From the NCBI GenBank assembly GCA_963701205.1, contig OY969575.1:806001-870000 (forward strand): 64,000 nt of DNA, in the 5' to 3' direction. The stretch is from JALZKA01 sp963701205 (GTDB taxonomy: Bacteria > Actinomycetota > Thermoleophilia > Solirubrobacterales > 70-9). A program made the position numbers and the translations under genes. Each line of letters opens with the position of its first letter. Positions within the stretch are counted from its first letter, which is position 1. Shown one piece after another: positions 9,207-18,341 of this stretch. The notes under the pieces are model-generated. The model was not told the DNA's origin and did no database searches. It worked only from the letters and a program-made list of their open reading frames with translations.

Positions 9207-9232
9207 CGACCCTCCCACCAAAGGACAAGAAA

Positions 9233-10363
9233 ATGAAGACACCAATGACTGACGAGCAGATTGAGGCGTTTGGCGCCGAGCTGGACGCAATCCGCGAGCG
9301 CCACGTGGCCGATCTGGGCGCGCGCGACGCCACCTACATTCGCAAGATAATCAAGGCTCAGCGCGGCCTGGAGATCGGCGGCCGTGCCGCCCTGTTCGCG
9401 AGTTTCTTCCCGCCCGCCTGGATCGCCGGTACCGCGGCTCTCGCGGCGTCGAAGATCCTCGACAACATGGAAATCGGGCACAACGTGATGCATGGGCAAT
9501 ACGACTGGATGAACGATCCGGCCCTGTCCGGCAAGACGTTCGAGTGGGATACCGCATGCCCGGGCGACCAGTGGCGCCACTCGCACAACTACCTGCACCA
9601 CACCCACACGAACATCCACGGCAAGGATCGCGACATCGGCTACGGGATCCTCCGCATGTCCAAGGACCAGCCCTGGGAGCCGTACTACCTGGGCAACCCG
9701 ATCTACGCCGCTCTGCTGGCGATCTTCTTCCAGTACGGAGTCGCCCTTCACGATCTTGAGATGGATCGGATCCGCACCGGCGAAACCGGTTGGGGCGCGA
9801 AGCAGCGCCGGGTGGGCGCCGCGATCTGGAAGAAGGTCCGCCGCCAGACGGTGAAGGACTACGTGCTCTTCCCGATCCTGACCGGACCGTCCGCACCGTT
9901 CACGCTGGCGGCCAATGCCGCCGCCAACCTGACCCGCAACCTCTGGTCATACATGATCATCTTCTGCGGACACTTCCCCGATGGCGTTGAAGAGTTCACC
10001 GAGGATGAGACCGAGAACGAGACCCGGGGCGAGTGGTATTACCGTCAGCTCCTGGGGTCGGCCAACCTGACCGGGGGCAAGCTGTTCCACGTCATGTCGG
10101 GCAACCTCTCGCACCAAATCGAGCATCACTTGTTCCCGGACATCCCGGCGCACCGCTACGCAGAAATCTCTGCCGAGGTTCGCGAGATTTGCGAGCGCTA
10201 CGGGATCGCCTACAACTCGGGGCCGCTGCACCGCCAGTTCGGCACCGTCGTCCGCAAGATCGTCCGCCTGGCGCTTCCCGACGGAACGGGGACCAAGCAC
10301 GACGGCACCGGCGACGCCCCGGCGTCGGCGGACGAGCGCGAGCCGCAGCTTGTCGCGGCCTGA
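9233..10363 (+). CDS. Membrane fatty-acyl desaturase (DesA3-like, delta-9 type)
   Basis: 376 residues. The three histidine clusters of integral-membrane di-iron desaturases are present in order: GHNVMHGQYDW, HSHNYLHHTHTN and SHQIEHHLFPD. Hydrophobic segments lie between them (ALFASFFPPAWIAGTAALAA; AALLAIFFQYGVALH). It introduces a double bond into acyl-CoA or lipid-bound fatty acids with electrons from the upstream reductase. The ATG at 9233 follows an AAGGA site by about 8 bases, which fixes the start. It shares its transcript with the reductase and probably answers to the TetR regulator. Regiospecificity is inferred from the DesA3 resemblance. Confidence 0.88.
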   Translation: MKTPMTDEQIEAFGAELDAIRERHVADLGARDATYIRKIIKAQRGLEIGGRAALFASFFPPAWIAGTAALAASKILDNMEIGHNVMHGQYDWMNDPALSGKTFEWDTACPGDQWRHSHNYLHHTHTNIHGKDRDIGYGILRMSKDQPWEPYYLGNPIYAALLAIFFQYGVALHDLEMDRIRTGETGWGAKQRRVGAAIWKKVRRQTVKDYVLFPILTGPSAPFTLAANAAANLTRNLWSYMIIFCGHFPDGVEEFTEDETENETRGEWYYRQLLGSANLTGGKLFHVMSGNLSHQIEHHLFPDIPAHRYAEISAEVREICERYGIAYNSGPLHRQFGTVVRKIVRLALPDGTGTKHDGTGDAPASADEREPQLVAA

Positions 10364-10377
10364 CATCCTTTGACGCG

Positions 10378-10584
10378 ATGGCGCTCGAGCGCACAGAGAT
10401 AGGCAAGGACACGATCCAGACCATCGTCGAGTCGGGCTCCACCCACGCCGGGCAGATCGCCGGCATCATCGCTGGCGCGGTGCGCGACGTGACCCGGGAG
10501 CTCGGCGACTTCGCGACCGACGTGTTCGAGATGCGCGAGGCCTCGCGCCGGGCGGGCGCCGACCGCGAGCCCCCCGCACCATGA
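10378..10584 (+). CDS. Small conserved-looking protein of 68 residues, coupled to acyl-CoA oxidase
   Basis: A short frame starting at the ATG at 10378, 15 bases after the desaturase stop, and ending in an ATGA overlap with the acyl-CoA oxidase start at 10581. The sequence is mostly helical: an N-terminal GKDTIQTIVESGSTHAGQIAGIIAGAVRDV, then DFATDVFEMREAS and a Pro-rich tail. There is no clear membrane span or signal peptide; the Gly/Ala-rich helix could lie on a membrane or pack as an amphipathic hairpin. No function is recognised. The tight linkage on both sides argues that it is a real gene tied to lipid metabolism. Confidence 0.6.
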   Translation: MALERTEIGKDTIQTIVESGSTHAGQIAGIIAGAVRDVTRELGDFATDVFEMREASRRAGADREPPAP

Positions 10585-12510
10585 CCGAGCCGCGGACCAC
10601 GCTCGACCCGAGCGCGGTCCAGACCTACCTGGATGGCCCTCACGTCGCAATCCGGGAACAGGTTCGAGAGTTCCTTGGCGATCCGCAGTTCGATCGCGGC
10701 CCGGAGCCGCCGCCGGACGCGGAGTACCGGGAGCAGGTGTTGGACTGGGCGAAGGCGCTGGCCGAAACCGGGGGGGTCGGCCTCGGGTTTCCGGCCGAGT
10801 TCGGCGGCATGGACAACGTTCCGGGGTCCATCGCAGCATTTGAGACGCTTGCGTTCGGGGATCTCTCGCTGCTCGTCAAGATCGGCGTCCAGTTCGGGTT
10901 GTTCGGAGGCGCCGTCCTGCACCTCGGCACGCGCAAACATCACGAGCGCTACCTGAAGGAAATCACCAGCCTCGATCTGCCTGGTTGCTTCGCGATGACG
11001 GAGACGGGTCACGGCTCGAACGTCCAGGCGGTGGGCACTACCGCGACCTACGACGCCGAAGCCCAGGAGTTCATCGTTCACACGCCGACGCCGGCGGCGC
11101 GCAAGGACTACATCGGCAATGCGGCGGAACATGGCCGCCTGGCGGCCGTGTTCGCGCAACTCGTGGTCGGCGGCACCGGCCGCGGCGTCCACTGCCTGCT
11201 GGTCCCGATCCGGGACGATCGCGGCAAGCCAATCGATGGCGTCGAGATCACGGACTGCGGACCGAAGGTTGGTCTCAACGGCGTCGATAACGGGCGCATC
11301 TCGTTTGACCAGGTCCGGGTGCCGCTTGACGCGCTACTGGACCGCTACGCCCAGGTAACGCCCGACGGCAAGTACGAAAGTTCAATCGAGAACCCCGATC
11401 GGCGCTTTTTCACGATGCTGGGCACCCTGATCCAGGGCCGGGTGAGCGTTGGCGGCGGCTCCATCTCGGCGACCAAGGTCGCGCAGGCGATCGCCGTCCG
11501 CTACGGCAACCAGCGTCGTCAGTTCGGCCCACCCGATTCCAGAGCGGAGGTGCTGCTGCTCGATTATCGGATGCATCAACGTCGTCTGATGCCAGGGTTG
11601 GCGCGGACGTTCGGACTCCACTTCGCGCAGCAGGAGCTGATCGCGGAACTCGGCGAGGCCTTTGGAAACCCCGACTACCCCGAGCGCGAGCAACGCGAAC
11701 TCGAAACTCGCGCCGCCGGGCTCAAAGCAATCGCGACGTGGCATGCATCGAGCGACCATCCAGACCTGTCGCGAGGCATGTGGCGGCGCCGGCTACCTCG
11801 CTGAGAACCGATTCGCGGAGCTGCGGGCAGACACAGACGTGTTCACCACTTTCGAAGGCGACAACACGGTGCTGCTTCAACTCGTCGCCAAATCGCTATT
11901 GACCGAGTTCCGCGACGAGTTCGGCGAACTGAACCCGATCGGAATCGCCAGCTTTGTTGCGGGCCAGGTCTACGAGGCCGTCGTTGAACGCAGCGCTGTT
12001 CGCGAGCTCGTGCAGCGCCTGACCGACGATCTCGTTCCCGGCCGCGAGGACGACCACGACCTACTTGATCGTGAGTACCAGCTGGGGCTATTGCGCTGGC
12101 GCGAGGAGCACATGATCACCGGCGTTGCCCGCAGGCTCAAGCGCGGCGTGGATAGCGGCGAGGCGCCGTTCGATGTATTCAACGACTGCCAGGACCACGT
12201 GATCGCAACGGCCCGGGCGCACGTCGAGCGCGAAATTGGTGACGCCTTCGACCGGGCGGTCAAGGCATGCGAGGACAAGCGCCTGCGGGACTCGCTCGAT
12301 CGGCTCCTGAGCCTTTACGCGCTCGGCGTGATCGAAGGCGACCGGGGCTGGTTTCAGGAGCACGGGCGGATCTCCTCCACCCGATCCAAGGCAACCACCC
12401 GGCAGGTGAACGCGCTGTGCCGCGAGGTGCGTGGCGAGGCCGATGCCCTGGTTGACGGCTTCGGAATCCCGGCCGCCGTCTTGCGCGTTCCACTCACCGA
12501 ACCTGACTGA
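10581..12510 (+). pseudogene. Acyl-CoA oxidase/dehydrogenase, interrupted by one single-base shift
   Basis: Reads as a 642-residue acyl-CoA oxidase-type protein when one base is dropped near 11751. The first frame gives the N-terminal and FAD domains (GCFAMTETGHGSNVQAVGTTA; GPKVGLNGVDNGRISFD; GGGSISATKVAQAIAVRYG). The second gives the typical C-terminal half (CREACGGAGYLAENR, then DVFTTFEGDNTVLLQLVAKSLL). The length of about 640 residues suits peroxisomal-type acyl-CoA oxidases rather than 400-residue dehydrogenases. It would oxidise acyl-CoA to 2-enoyl-CoA using FAD, passing electrons to oxygen. No other disruption is seen, so the lesion is recent or artefactual. Confidence 0.78.
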
Positions 12511-12584
12511 CCCCGCTCGAAGAAGCCGGTTGGCGGTTACGATGCGGCCCTTCGAAGTTCCCAACCTTGAGGGGTTCATCCATC

Positions 12585-13445
12585 GTGTCGCTCGTGCGCG
12601 TTCTCTGGCTTTGCATCCTCGTCGTCGCCGTTGCCCTTGTCGCCGGATGCGGCGATGACAGCGAACCACCGACAAGTAGCGCCCCCGGTTCCGTTGAGGA
12701 CTGCACTGCCGAAAAGCTCGCGACCCTTGAGCCGGGAACCCTGACGATCGCAACTGACAGCCCGGCGTATCCGCCGTACTTCATCGACGACGACCCCACC
12801 AACGGCAAAGGCTTCGAGAGCGCCGTCGCCTTCGCGATTGCCGACAAGCTGGGCTTTACGGCCGACGACGTGAACTGGGTGGTCGTTCCGTTCAACGCCT
12901 CGTACGCGCCCGGGCCGAAGGATTTCGATTTCGATGTCAACCAGATATCGATCACACCGCGACGCAGCGAGCAAGTTGATTTCTCATCGCCCTATTACGA
13001 GGCGAGCCAGGCAGTCGTCGCGCTCAAGCAAACCGAGACTGCCGCGGCCACGAGCCTGGCGGACGTTGCCAGGGCGAGGATCGGCGTCCAGATCGGTACG
13101 ACGAGCCTGGAGGCCGTGGAGGCCTCGATCCGGCCCGAGCAGGATGTCCAAGTGTTCGATACCTCCAACGACGTCGTCTCGGCCTTGAAGCAAGGCCAGG
13201 TTGATGCCGTCGTCGTGGACGTACCGACCGCGTTTTACTTGACCGCGGCGCAGGTTCCGAAGGCCGGGATCGTAGGCCAGTTTTCGGCACCCGGTGGCGA
13301 TCGGTGGGGCGCCCTGCTCGAACGCGACTCGCGGCTGACCGGCTGCGTGTCGCTTGCCGTTATTGCTCTGCGTGCGTCGGGCGAGCTAGCCGCGATTGAG
13401 GAAGAGTGGATGAGCGCCGCCGCGGACGCGCCAATCCTGGAGTAG
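12585..13445 (+). CDS. Lipoprotein solute-binding protein of an amino-acid ABC transporter
   Basis: 286 residues. A signal peptide with lipobox LVAGC places it on the outer face of the membrane. The rest is a family-3 periplasmic-binding fold: LTIATDSPAYPPYF at the start, DFDVNQISITPRRSEQVDFSSPYYEASQ in the middle, and VDAVVVDVPTAFYL near the end. The GTG at 12585 is preferred over a TTG 18 bases upstream because GAGGGG lies about 11 bases before it. The permease begins inside its last 40 bases and the ATPase follows, forming a complete importer. Substrate is probably a polar amino acid or similar small molecule. Confidence 0.85.
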   Translation: MSLVRVLWLCILVVAVALVAGCGDDSEPPTSSAPGSVEDCTAEKLATLEPGTLTIATDSPAYPPYFIDDDPTNGKGFESAVAFAIADKLGFTADDVNWVVVPFNASYAPGPKDFDFDVNQISITPRRSEQVDFSSPYYEASQAVVALKQTETAAATSLADVARARIGVQIGTTSLEAVEASIRPEQDVQVFDTSNDVVSALKQGQVDAVVVDVPTAFYLTAAQVPKAGIVGQFSAPGGDRWGALLERDSRLTGCVSLAVIALRASGELAAIEEEWMSAAADAPILE

Positions 13446-14260
13446 CCGTCAGCCGGCGCTACGAACGGGAGGCGGCGCGCAAGCGCACGGAGCGCCGGGG
13501 CCAAGCGGTCGCAGCGCTCTCCACCGTGGTCGTCATCGGCGGCCTCGCTGCCCTGGTTCTCACAAGCTCGGGGTGGCCGAACGTCCGTGAGTCGTTCTTC
13601 GACTGGGGCGATTTCCAGGCGGTGTTCGGAGACGTGCTGGGCGGGTTTTGGCTCGACGTCAAGATCTTCATGATCGTCGAAGTGGTGGTTTTGATCCTGG
13701 GCCTGCTGGTGGCGCTGATCCGGACGGTCAAGGCCCCGGCGCTGTTCCCGTTGCGCATGCTGGCCGTCGTATATACGGATGTCTTTCGCGGGGTGCCGAC
13801 CATCCTGCTCGTCTACCTGATCGGCTTTGGCGTCCCGGCTCTGGCTCTGAGCGGACTACCAACCGACCCGGTGGTCCTGGGCGGCGCGGCGTTGGCGCTC
13901 TCCTATGGCGCCTACGTGGCGGAGGTCTACCGGGCTGGGCTGCGCTCCGTCCATCGCGGTCAACACGACGCGGCGCTGGCGATCGGGCTGAGCGAGGGCC
14001 AGGCTCTGCGCCACGTGATCGTGCCGCAAGCGGTGCGCAACGTTGGGCCGCCGCTCCTCAACGACTTCATCGCGCTGCAAAAAGACGTCGCCCTCGTCGC
14101 CATCCTCGGGCCACAGACGGCATTTCGGATCGCCCAGATCGAGGCTTCGTCGGACTTCATCTACACGCCGCTCCTCGCGGCGGCGATGCTGTATCTGCTG
14201 ATCACGATCCCGATGGCGCGCATGCTCGATCGCTGGGATCTCGGCGGTAGGGCCCGCTGA
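13406..14260 (+). CDS. Amino-acid ABC transporter permease (HisM/GlnP type)
   Basis: 284 residues with a cytoplasmic basic N-terminus and about five membrane spans (VVVIGGLAALVLT, FMIVEVVVLILGLLVALI and others). The conserved EAA loop is recognisable (GLRSVHRGQHDAALAIGLSEGQALRHVIVPQAVRN), the contact site for the ATPase. Its ATG at 13406 overlaps the binding-protein gene by 40 bases. No other start codon exists before the first span. The stop overlaps the ATPase start as TGATG. Confidence 0.86.
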   Translation: MDERRRGRANPGVAVSRRYEREAARKRTERRGQAVAALSTVVVIGGLAALVLTSSGWPNVRESFFDWGDFQAVFGDVLGGFWLDVKIFMIVEVVVLILGLLVALIRTVKAPALFPLRMLAVVYTDVFRGVPTILLVYLIGFGVPALALSGLPTDPVVLGGAALALSYGAYVAEVYRAGLRSVHRGQHDAALAIGLSEGQALRHVIVPQAVRNVGPPLLNDFIALQKDVALVAILGPQTAFRIAQIEASSDFIYTPLLAAAMLYLLITIPMARMLDRWDLGGRAR

Positions 14261-15009
14261 TGGCAACGCCCGTGCTTCGAATCGAAGGCGTGACCAAAGC
14301 CTTCGGCGACCGCCTGGTGCTTCGCGGGATTGATCTGGATGTCGCCGAGCATGAAGCGGTTGCCCTTATCGGCGCCTCCGGTTCCGGCAAATCAACGTTG
14401 CTGCGCTGCATCGACTTGCTTGAGGAGATCGACGATGGTGACATCTATCTCGACGGTGATGTGATCACGGATCCGGCAGTTGATCCTGTCGCCGTCAGGC
14501 GGCAGCTCGGGCTTGTCTTCCAGGCCTACAACCTGTTTCCGCACCTGAGTGTGATCGACAACGTGATCCTTGGCCGCGTCCATGCCGACGGCATCGGACG
14601 CGCCGAGGCCGAGGCTGAGGCGCGGACTCTCCTTGCCCGGTTTGGGCTGGACGGACGCGAGGACGACCGCCCCGATCGGCTCTCTGGCGGACAGCAACAA
14701 CGCGTTGCGCTGGCGCGGGCGTTCGCCGCCCGGCCTAGGGCGATGCTCTTGGACGAGGTCACCTCGGCGCTCGACCCCGAGCTGGTCGGCGAAGTCCTTG
14801 AAGCCGTCAGAGACATGAAGACCCAGGGGGTCACGATGCTTCTCGCGACCCACGAAATGAGCTTCGCGCGCGAAGTGGCCGACCGAGTCGGGTTCCTGCA
14901 TGAAGGAAGGCTGATCGAGGTCGGCCCGCCCGAGCAGGTGCTGGCCGAGCCGACCCAGCCAGAGACCAAGCGCTTCCTACGCCGCCTACTTGACGCCGGC
15001 CGCGCCTGA
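14260..15009 (+). CDS. Amino-acid ABC transporter ATP-binding protein (GlnQ/HisP type)
   Basis: 249 residues with all ABC motifs: Walker A GASGSGKST, Q-loop VFQAYNLFPHLSV, signature LSGGQQQRVALARA, Walker B AMLLDEVTSALDPE and switch His in LLATHEM. The FQ(x)YNLFPH sequence is characteristic of the polar-amino-acid importers. It powers the importer formed with the two preceding genes and is the last gene of that operon; the next genes face it. Confidence 0.9.
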   Translation: MATPVLRIEGVTKAFGDRLVLRGIDLDVAEHEAVALIGASGSGKSTLLRCIDLLEEIDDGDIYLDGDVITDPAVDPVAVRRQLGLVFQAYNLFPHLSVIDNVILGRVHADGIGRAEAEAEARTLLARFGLDGREDDRPDRLSGGQQQRVALARAFAARPRAMLLDEVTSALDPELVGEVLEAVRDMKTQGVTMLLATHEMSFAREVADRVGFLHEGRLIEVGPPEQVLAEPTQPETKRFLRRLLDAGRA

Positions 15010-15010
15010 C

Positions 15011-15355
15011 CTAGCCCAGTTCAGGGAAGTACTCGGCAACGTGTTGCGCGATCTGGCGGCGGACCCAATCCTGCGTGTCGGCGTCCGCCATCCGGTAGCG
15101 GGCCAGGAGCAGTTTTTGCTCGGTGATCGGGAGTCCAGCGATCTCCCAGCCGAGAGCAAGCCGCTCAAAGAGAAGCTCGGTGCGTCGACGCCAATCGTCG
15201 TCGATCGTCGCGGCACCGCGTTCCCGGGCGTCGCCGATCTTGGCGATGGTGCCGGGACTGAGCGACTCGCGCAGGGTCAGGACGTTGCCCTCCTCGTCGG
15301 TGTAGTCCACAGTCGCGACCGGATCGCGCGGTCGTCGCTTCTTGCGCTTCGCCAT
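15011..15355 (-). CDS. Hypothetical protein of 114 residues
   Basis: A soluble, charged protein beginning with a Lys/Arg-rich stretch (AKRKKRRPRDP) and containing a predominantly helical core (DDDWRRRTELLFERLALGWEIAGLPI; WVRRQIAQHVAEYFPELG). No signal peptide or membrane span. The ATG at 15355 is the likelier of two in-frame starts. It follows the small lipoprotein gene by 16 bases and is probably the last gene of the greA-side ABC exporter operon. No family is recognised. Confidence 0.6.
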   Translation of the reverse strand: MAKRKKRRPRDPVATVDYTDEEGNVLTLRESLSPGTIAKIGDARERGAATIDDDWRRRTELLFERLALGWEIAGLPITEQKLLLARYRMADADTQDWVRRQIAQHVAEYFPELG

Positions 15356-15371
15356 CAGGGGCAACCACGGG

Positions 15372-15659
15372 TCAGCACTTGGATTCGATCAATTCGGGCA
15401 ACGACGCCGATGGATCCGACTCAAGCCCCGCGGCGGTCACAATCAGCGTCAGGGAGTCGGTGACGTCAGTCTGCGCGCAGGTCTCACTTTGCGCCACGAA
15501 CGCCTCGAGGACGGTCCGTTTCTCAGGCTGGATCAAAGCGATGAACTCAGCGACCGTGATCTCGTAGGGTGCCGCCTCCGCGGTTTCGGAGGAATCGCCG
15601 CCGCCGCACCCGGCGAGCGCGATCGCCGCGATCGCCCCGATCAGGCCGGCGCGACGCAT
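15372..15659 (-). CDS. Small secreted lipoprotein
   Basis: 95 residues with a clear type II signal peptide: MRRAGLIGAIAAIALAGC, Cys at 18. The mature part is acidic, has two further Cys residues (ETCAQ and the C-terminal Cys) that could form a disulfide, and has no recognised domain. It starts 1 base from the stop of the ABC permease, so it is cotranscribed with that exporter. Its role is unknown. Confidence 0.65.
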   Translation of the reverse strand: MRRAGLIGAIAAIALAGCGGGDSSETAEAAPYEITVAEFIALIQPEKRTVLEAFVAQSETCAQTDVTDSLTLIVTAAGLESDPSASLPELIESKC

Positions 15660-15660
15660 C

Positions 15661-16455
15661 TCAATCGATCAGGCGCATCTCCATGCGCCTGACGGCGATC
15701 CTCCACATGACCACGGCGACCAACACCAGCACAGCAAAGCGAATCAGATCGGTGGCTTCAAAGCCAAACGCGGAGTGGCGGACGAGCTCGACCAGGTGGT
15801 GCAGCGGGTTGATCTGGGCAGCCACCTGGAAGCCGTGGGGCAGGCCGTCGATTGGAAAGAAGGTTCCCGCGACCAAAAACAGCGGGGTGATGACGAGCGT
15901 CGTGACGTAATTGAACTGATCAATCTTCGCGACGCTTGCGGCAACCGCGATCCCAAATGCCGAAAAGCCAAGGGCGGTAACGAAACAGAAGATCGGCACA
16001 AGCAACATCCCAAGAGCGGGATCAAGCCCAAATGCCATCGTGATCAGCAGCGGAAAACATCCGTAGAAGCCCGCGCGGAAGGAGATCCACAGCATCTCGG
16101 CGGTGACCAGCTCCTCGACGTCGACTGGGGCCGCCAGGATGGCGTCGTAGGTGTTTTGAAAGCGATGCTTGACGAACGTTCCGAACATCGCCGGCAGGGC
16201 GCTGGAGAAGATCACGGCGGTGGCGACCATCCCCGTGCCGACGAACTCGATGTAGTCAAGTCCGTCAATCCGATCAACGACGGTGGCCCCTAGGCCAAGG
16301 CCGAAGGCGAGCAAATAGACGATGGGCTCGAGGACGCTGGAGAAGGTCGTCGCCTTCCAGAAGGTGCGGAAGTTGGCCATCTCGCGGCTGATCACGCCAC
16401 CGATTGCGGCGCCCTCAAGCCGACGGGCGCCGACGGGCCTTCGGCCTGCCGCCAT
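15661..16455 (-). CDS. ABC-2 type exporter permease (NodJ/DrrB-like)
   Basis: 264 residues with about six hydrophobic spans, and the ABC-2 pattern of an amphipathic N-terminal segment (REMANFRTFWKATTFSSVLEPIVYLLAFGLGLG) and a late FPIDGLPHGFQVAAQINPLHHLVELVR motif seen in NodJ. Its ATG overlaps the ATPase stop as TAATG. It forms the membrane part of an exporter with the next gene upstream. Substrate unknown; the family exports lipid-linked sugars, drugs or polymers. Confidence 0.84.
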   Translation of the reverse strand: MAAGRRPVGARRLEGAAIGGVISREMANFRTFWKATTFSSVLEPIVYLLAFGLGLGATVVDRIDGLDYIEFVGTGMVATAVIFSSALPAMFGTFVKHRFQNTYDAILAAPVDVEELVTAEMLWISFRAGFYGCFPLLITMAFGLDPALGMLLVPIFCFVTALGFSAFGIAVAASVAKIDQFNYVTTLVITPLFLVAGTFFPIDGLPHGFQVAAQINPLHHLVELVRHSAFGFEATDLIRFAVLVLVAVVMWRIAVRRMEMRLID

Positions 16456-17366
16456 TACTCCGCCTCCTCGCCGGTCAGCATCACGAAGACATCTTCCAGC
16501 GATGCCGCCCGCCGCACCGCTTCATCCGGAATGACTCCCGCCACAGCCAGCTCAGCCCCGACGATCGCGATCGCCGGGCCGGCGGGCCGTACCCGAAGGC
16601 CGGCGGCCTCGGCCTGACCCCGGACCTCCGCCAAGCGGTTCGGAGGGCCATAGACCTCGGCCGTCTCGCGACCGGCGTGTTCACGGATCAGGTCGCTGGG
16701 CTTTCCCCTGGCGATGATCTGGCCATGCGCCATCACCGCCACCTCGTCGGCAAGTCGCTCGGCCTCCTCGATGTAGTGGGTGGACATCAGGATCGTCGAT
16801 CCGCCGCCGCGTAGGCCGTCGATCAACGACCAAAGCTCCGTGCGGATCTGGGGATCGAGCCCGACCGTCGGCTCGTCCAAGAGCACCAGCCTTGGGCTAT
16901 GGACAAGGCCTCGGGCCAAGAGCAGGCGGCGGCGCATTCCTCCCGAGAGCTCATCGACGGCGTCGCTGCGGCGGTGAACCAGACGGGCGATCCCAAGAGC
17001 GCGATCGACCGCGGCGGCGACATCGGGCACCCGGTAGAGCCGCGCAAATACGGCCAGGTTCTCTTCCACCGTGACATCGACGTCCAGGTTGTCGAGCTGC
17101 GGAACCACCCCCATCCGGCCCCTTGCGATCTTGGCTTCCCCGGGCAGGCTGTGCCCGAGGACGGAGATCTCGCCCTCGTCGGCGATCGCCTGGCCGGTGA
17201 GCAGCCTCATCGTCGTCGACTTGCCCGCCCCGTTCGGGCCCAGGAGGCCCATGCAGGTTCCGGCCGGGACGTCTAGGTCGAGACCGTTGACGGCTGTAAT
17301 CGAGCCGAAGCGCTTGACCGCGCCGCTGACGGAGATCGCCAGATCAGAATTCGCGGTCGCCGTCAT
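16455..17366 (-). CDS. ABC exporter ATP-binding protein (NodI/DrrA-like)
   Basis: 303 residues. Motifs: Walker A LLGPNGAGKSTT, signature ELSGGMRRRLLLARGL, Walker B LVLLDEPTVGLDPQ and STHYIEEAERLAD. The last 90 residues form the extra C-terminal domain common in NodI/DrrA ATPases. Works with the permease at 15661-16455. The start at 17366 lies about 33 bases downstream of the greA stop on the same strand. Confidence 0.87.
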   Translation of the reverse strand: MTATANSDLAISVSGAVKRFGSITAVNGLDLDVPAGTCMGLLGPNGAGKSTTMRLLTGQAIADEGEISVLGHSLPGEAKIARGRMGVVPQLDNLDVDVTVEENLAVFARLYRVPDVAAAVDRALGIARLVHRRSDAVDELSGGMRRRLLLARGLVHSPRLVLLDEPTVGLDPQIRTELWSLIDGLRGGGSTILMSTHYIEEAERLADEVAVMAHGQIIARGKPSDLIREHAGRETAEVYGPPNRLAEVRGQAEAAGLRVRPAGPAIAIVGAELAVAGVIPDEAVRRAASLEDVFVMLTGEEAE

Positions 17367-17399
17367 GCCGTCACGAGACGAGGTGCGAAACCGATTTCC

Positions 17400-17867
17400 C
17401 TAGCCGACGGCCAGGATCTCGAGGCGCTTCTTGCCCTTAGGCGTTGACACGGTGACCTTTTGGCCCTTGCGGCCACCGATCAGCGCTTGGGCCACCGGAC
17501 TCTCGACCGACAGCTTGCCGGACGCCGAATCTGCCTCGAGGCGATGCACGACCGTCACCTCCGTGACCTTGTCGGCGGCCTCGTCGCGAAAGCTGACCTT
17601 TGACCCGACGCCGACCTTGTCACCAACTGCTGGAGCCGTTACTTCGGCGGTCGCAAGCAGGTTCTCCAAGGTTCGGATCCGAGCCTCGTTCATACCCTGC
17701 TCCTCGCGCGCCGCGTGGTACTCCGCGTTTTCTGAAAGGTCGCCCTCCTCGCGAGCGACCTTGATCGCCGCGGTGATCCGCGGGCGGCGCTCGTCCACCA
17801 GTTCCTTGAGCTCGGCCTCGGCCTCGGCCTTGCCCTTGGGGCTGATCTTGTTCTGGGCCTCTGTCAT
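17400..17867 (-). CDS. greA: Transcription elongation factor GreA
   Basis: 155 residues, the usual GreA length. The N-terminal coiled-coil finger has the basic patch and the acidic tip (REEGDLSENAEYHAAREEQG), whose conserved Asp/Glu residues direct RNA polymerase to cleave backtracked RNA. The C-terminal FKBP-like domain ends with VAQALIGGRKGQKVTV. Divergent from the tmRNA gene, with about 58 bases between them. Confidence 0.93.
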   Translation of the reverse strand: MTEAQNKISPKGKAEAEAELKELVDERRPRITAAIKVAREEGDLSENAEYHAAREEQGMNEARIRTLENLLATAEVTAPAVGDKVGVGSKVSFRDEAADKVTEVTVVHRLEADSASGKLSVESPVAQALIGGRKGQKVTVSTPKGKKRLEILAVG

Positions 17868-17925
17868 CGCGCTCGGGAGGGTAGCCAGTCCTGGACTGGG
17901 CGGGCTATCCTTACTGGCAGCATAT

Positions 17926-18294
17926 GGGGGCGAATCAGATTCGACGTGGGTTTGTTCGCCTTGATGTTGCGAGTCGAGGACCCAGGGTTGGCCTCGTTAA
18001 ATGATCCCTGGAAAACCATAATTGCGAAGTCTCATGACTTCGCCCTCGCGGCCTAAATAGCCGTGTGAGGGAGTCGGTCCGGGTAGCCCGCGCCCGGTCA
18101 GCCGGCTTCAAAAATGCGGGCTCACCCCTCAGGTAGGACCTTCGATCCGAGGGGGAAACAAAAGGAAGGTATGGCACTGGTGACGTACCCCACGGACTGA
18201 CCGACCCGGCCGCCGAGATTCGACTCCGATGGGCACACTCGTAGACGCATCAAGACAACGTCCGCGGACGCCGGGGCAGTACCGGCCGCCTCCA
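17926..18294 (+). ncRNA. ssrA: Transfer-messenger RNA (tmRNA), tag ending in ...FALAA
   Basis: 369 bases. The 5' end GGGGGCG followed by AATCAGATTCGACGTGGG matches the tmRNA 5' consensus. The 3' end CGCCTCC (18287-18293) pairs with GGGGGCG to make a 7-bp acceptor stem with one G-T pair, followed by A as discriminator; CCA is not encoded. The tag frame is 18024-18056, reading AKSHDFALAA then TAA, with GCG as the likely resume codon. The last 60 bases align in register with E. coli tmRNA (GTAG, then GGACGC, then the T arm). The T arm itself (GCCGG/CCGGC, 18270-18286) encloses the loop GGCAGTA, which is not the usual T-loop. SmpB, its partner, is at 22855-23334. Confidence 0.88.
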
Positions 18295-18341
18295 CTTTTC
18301 TTGACAATCCGAGCGCGCATCACCGCCGTCGTAAGGCCTGA

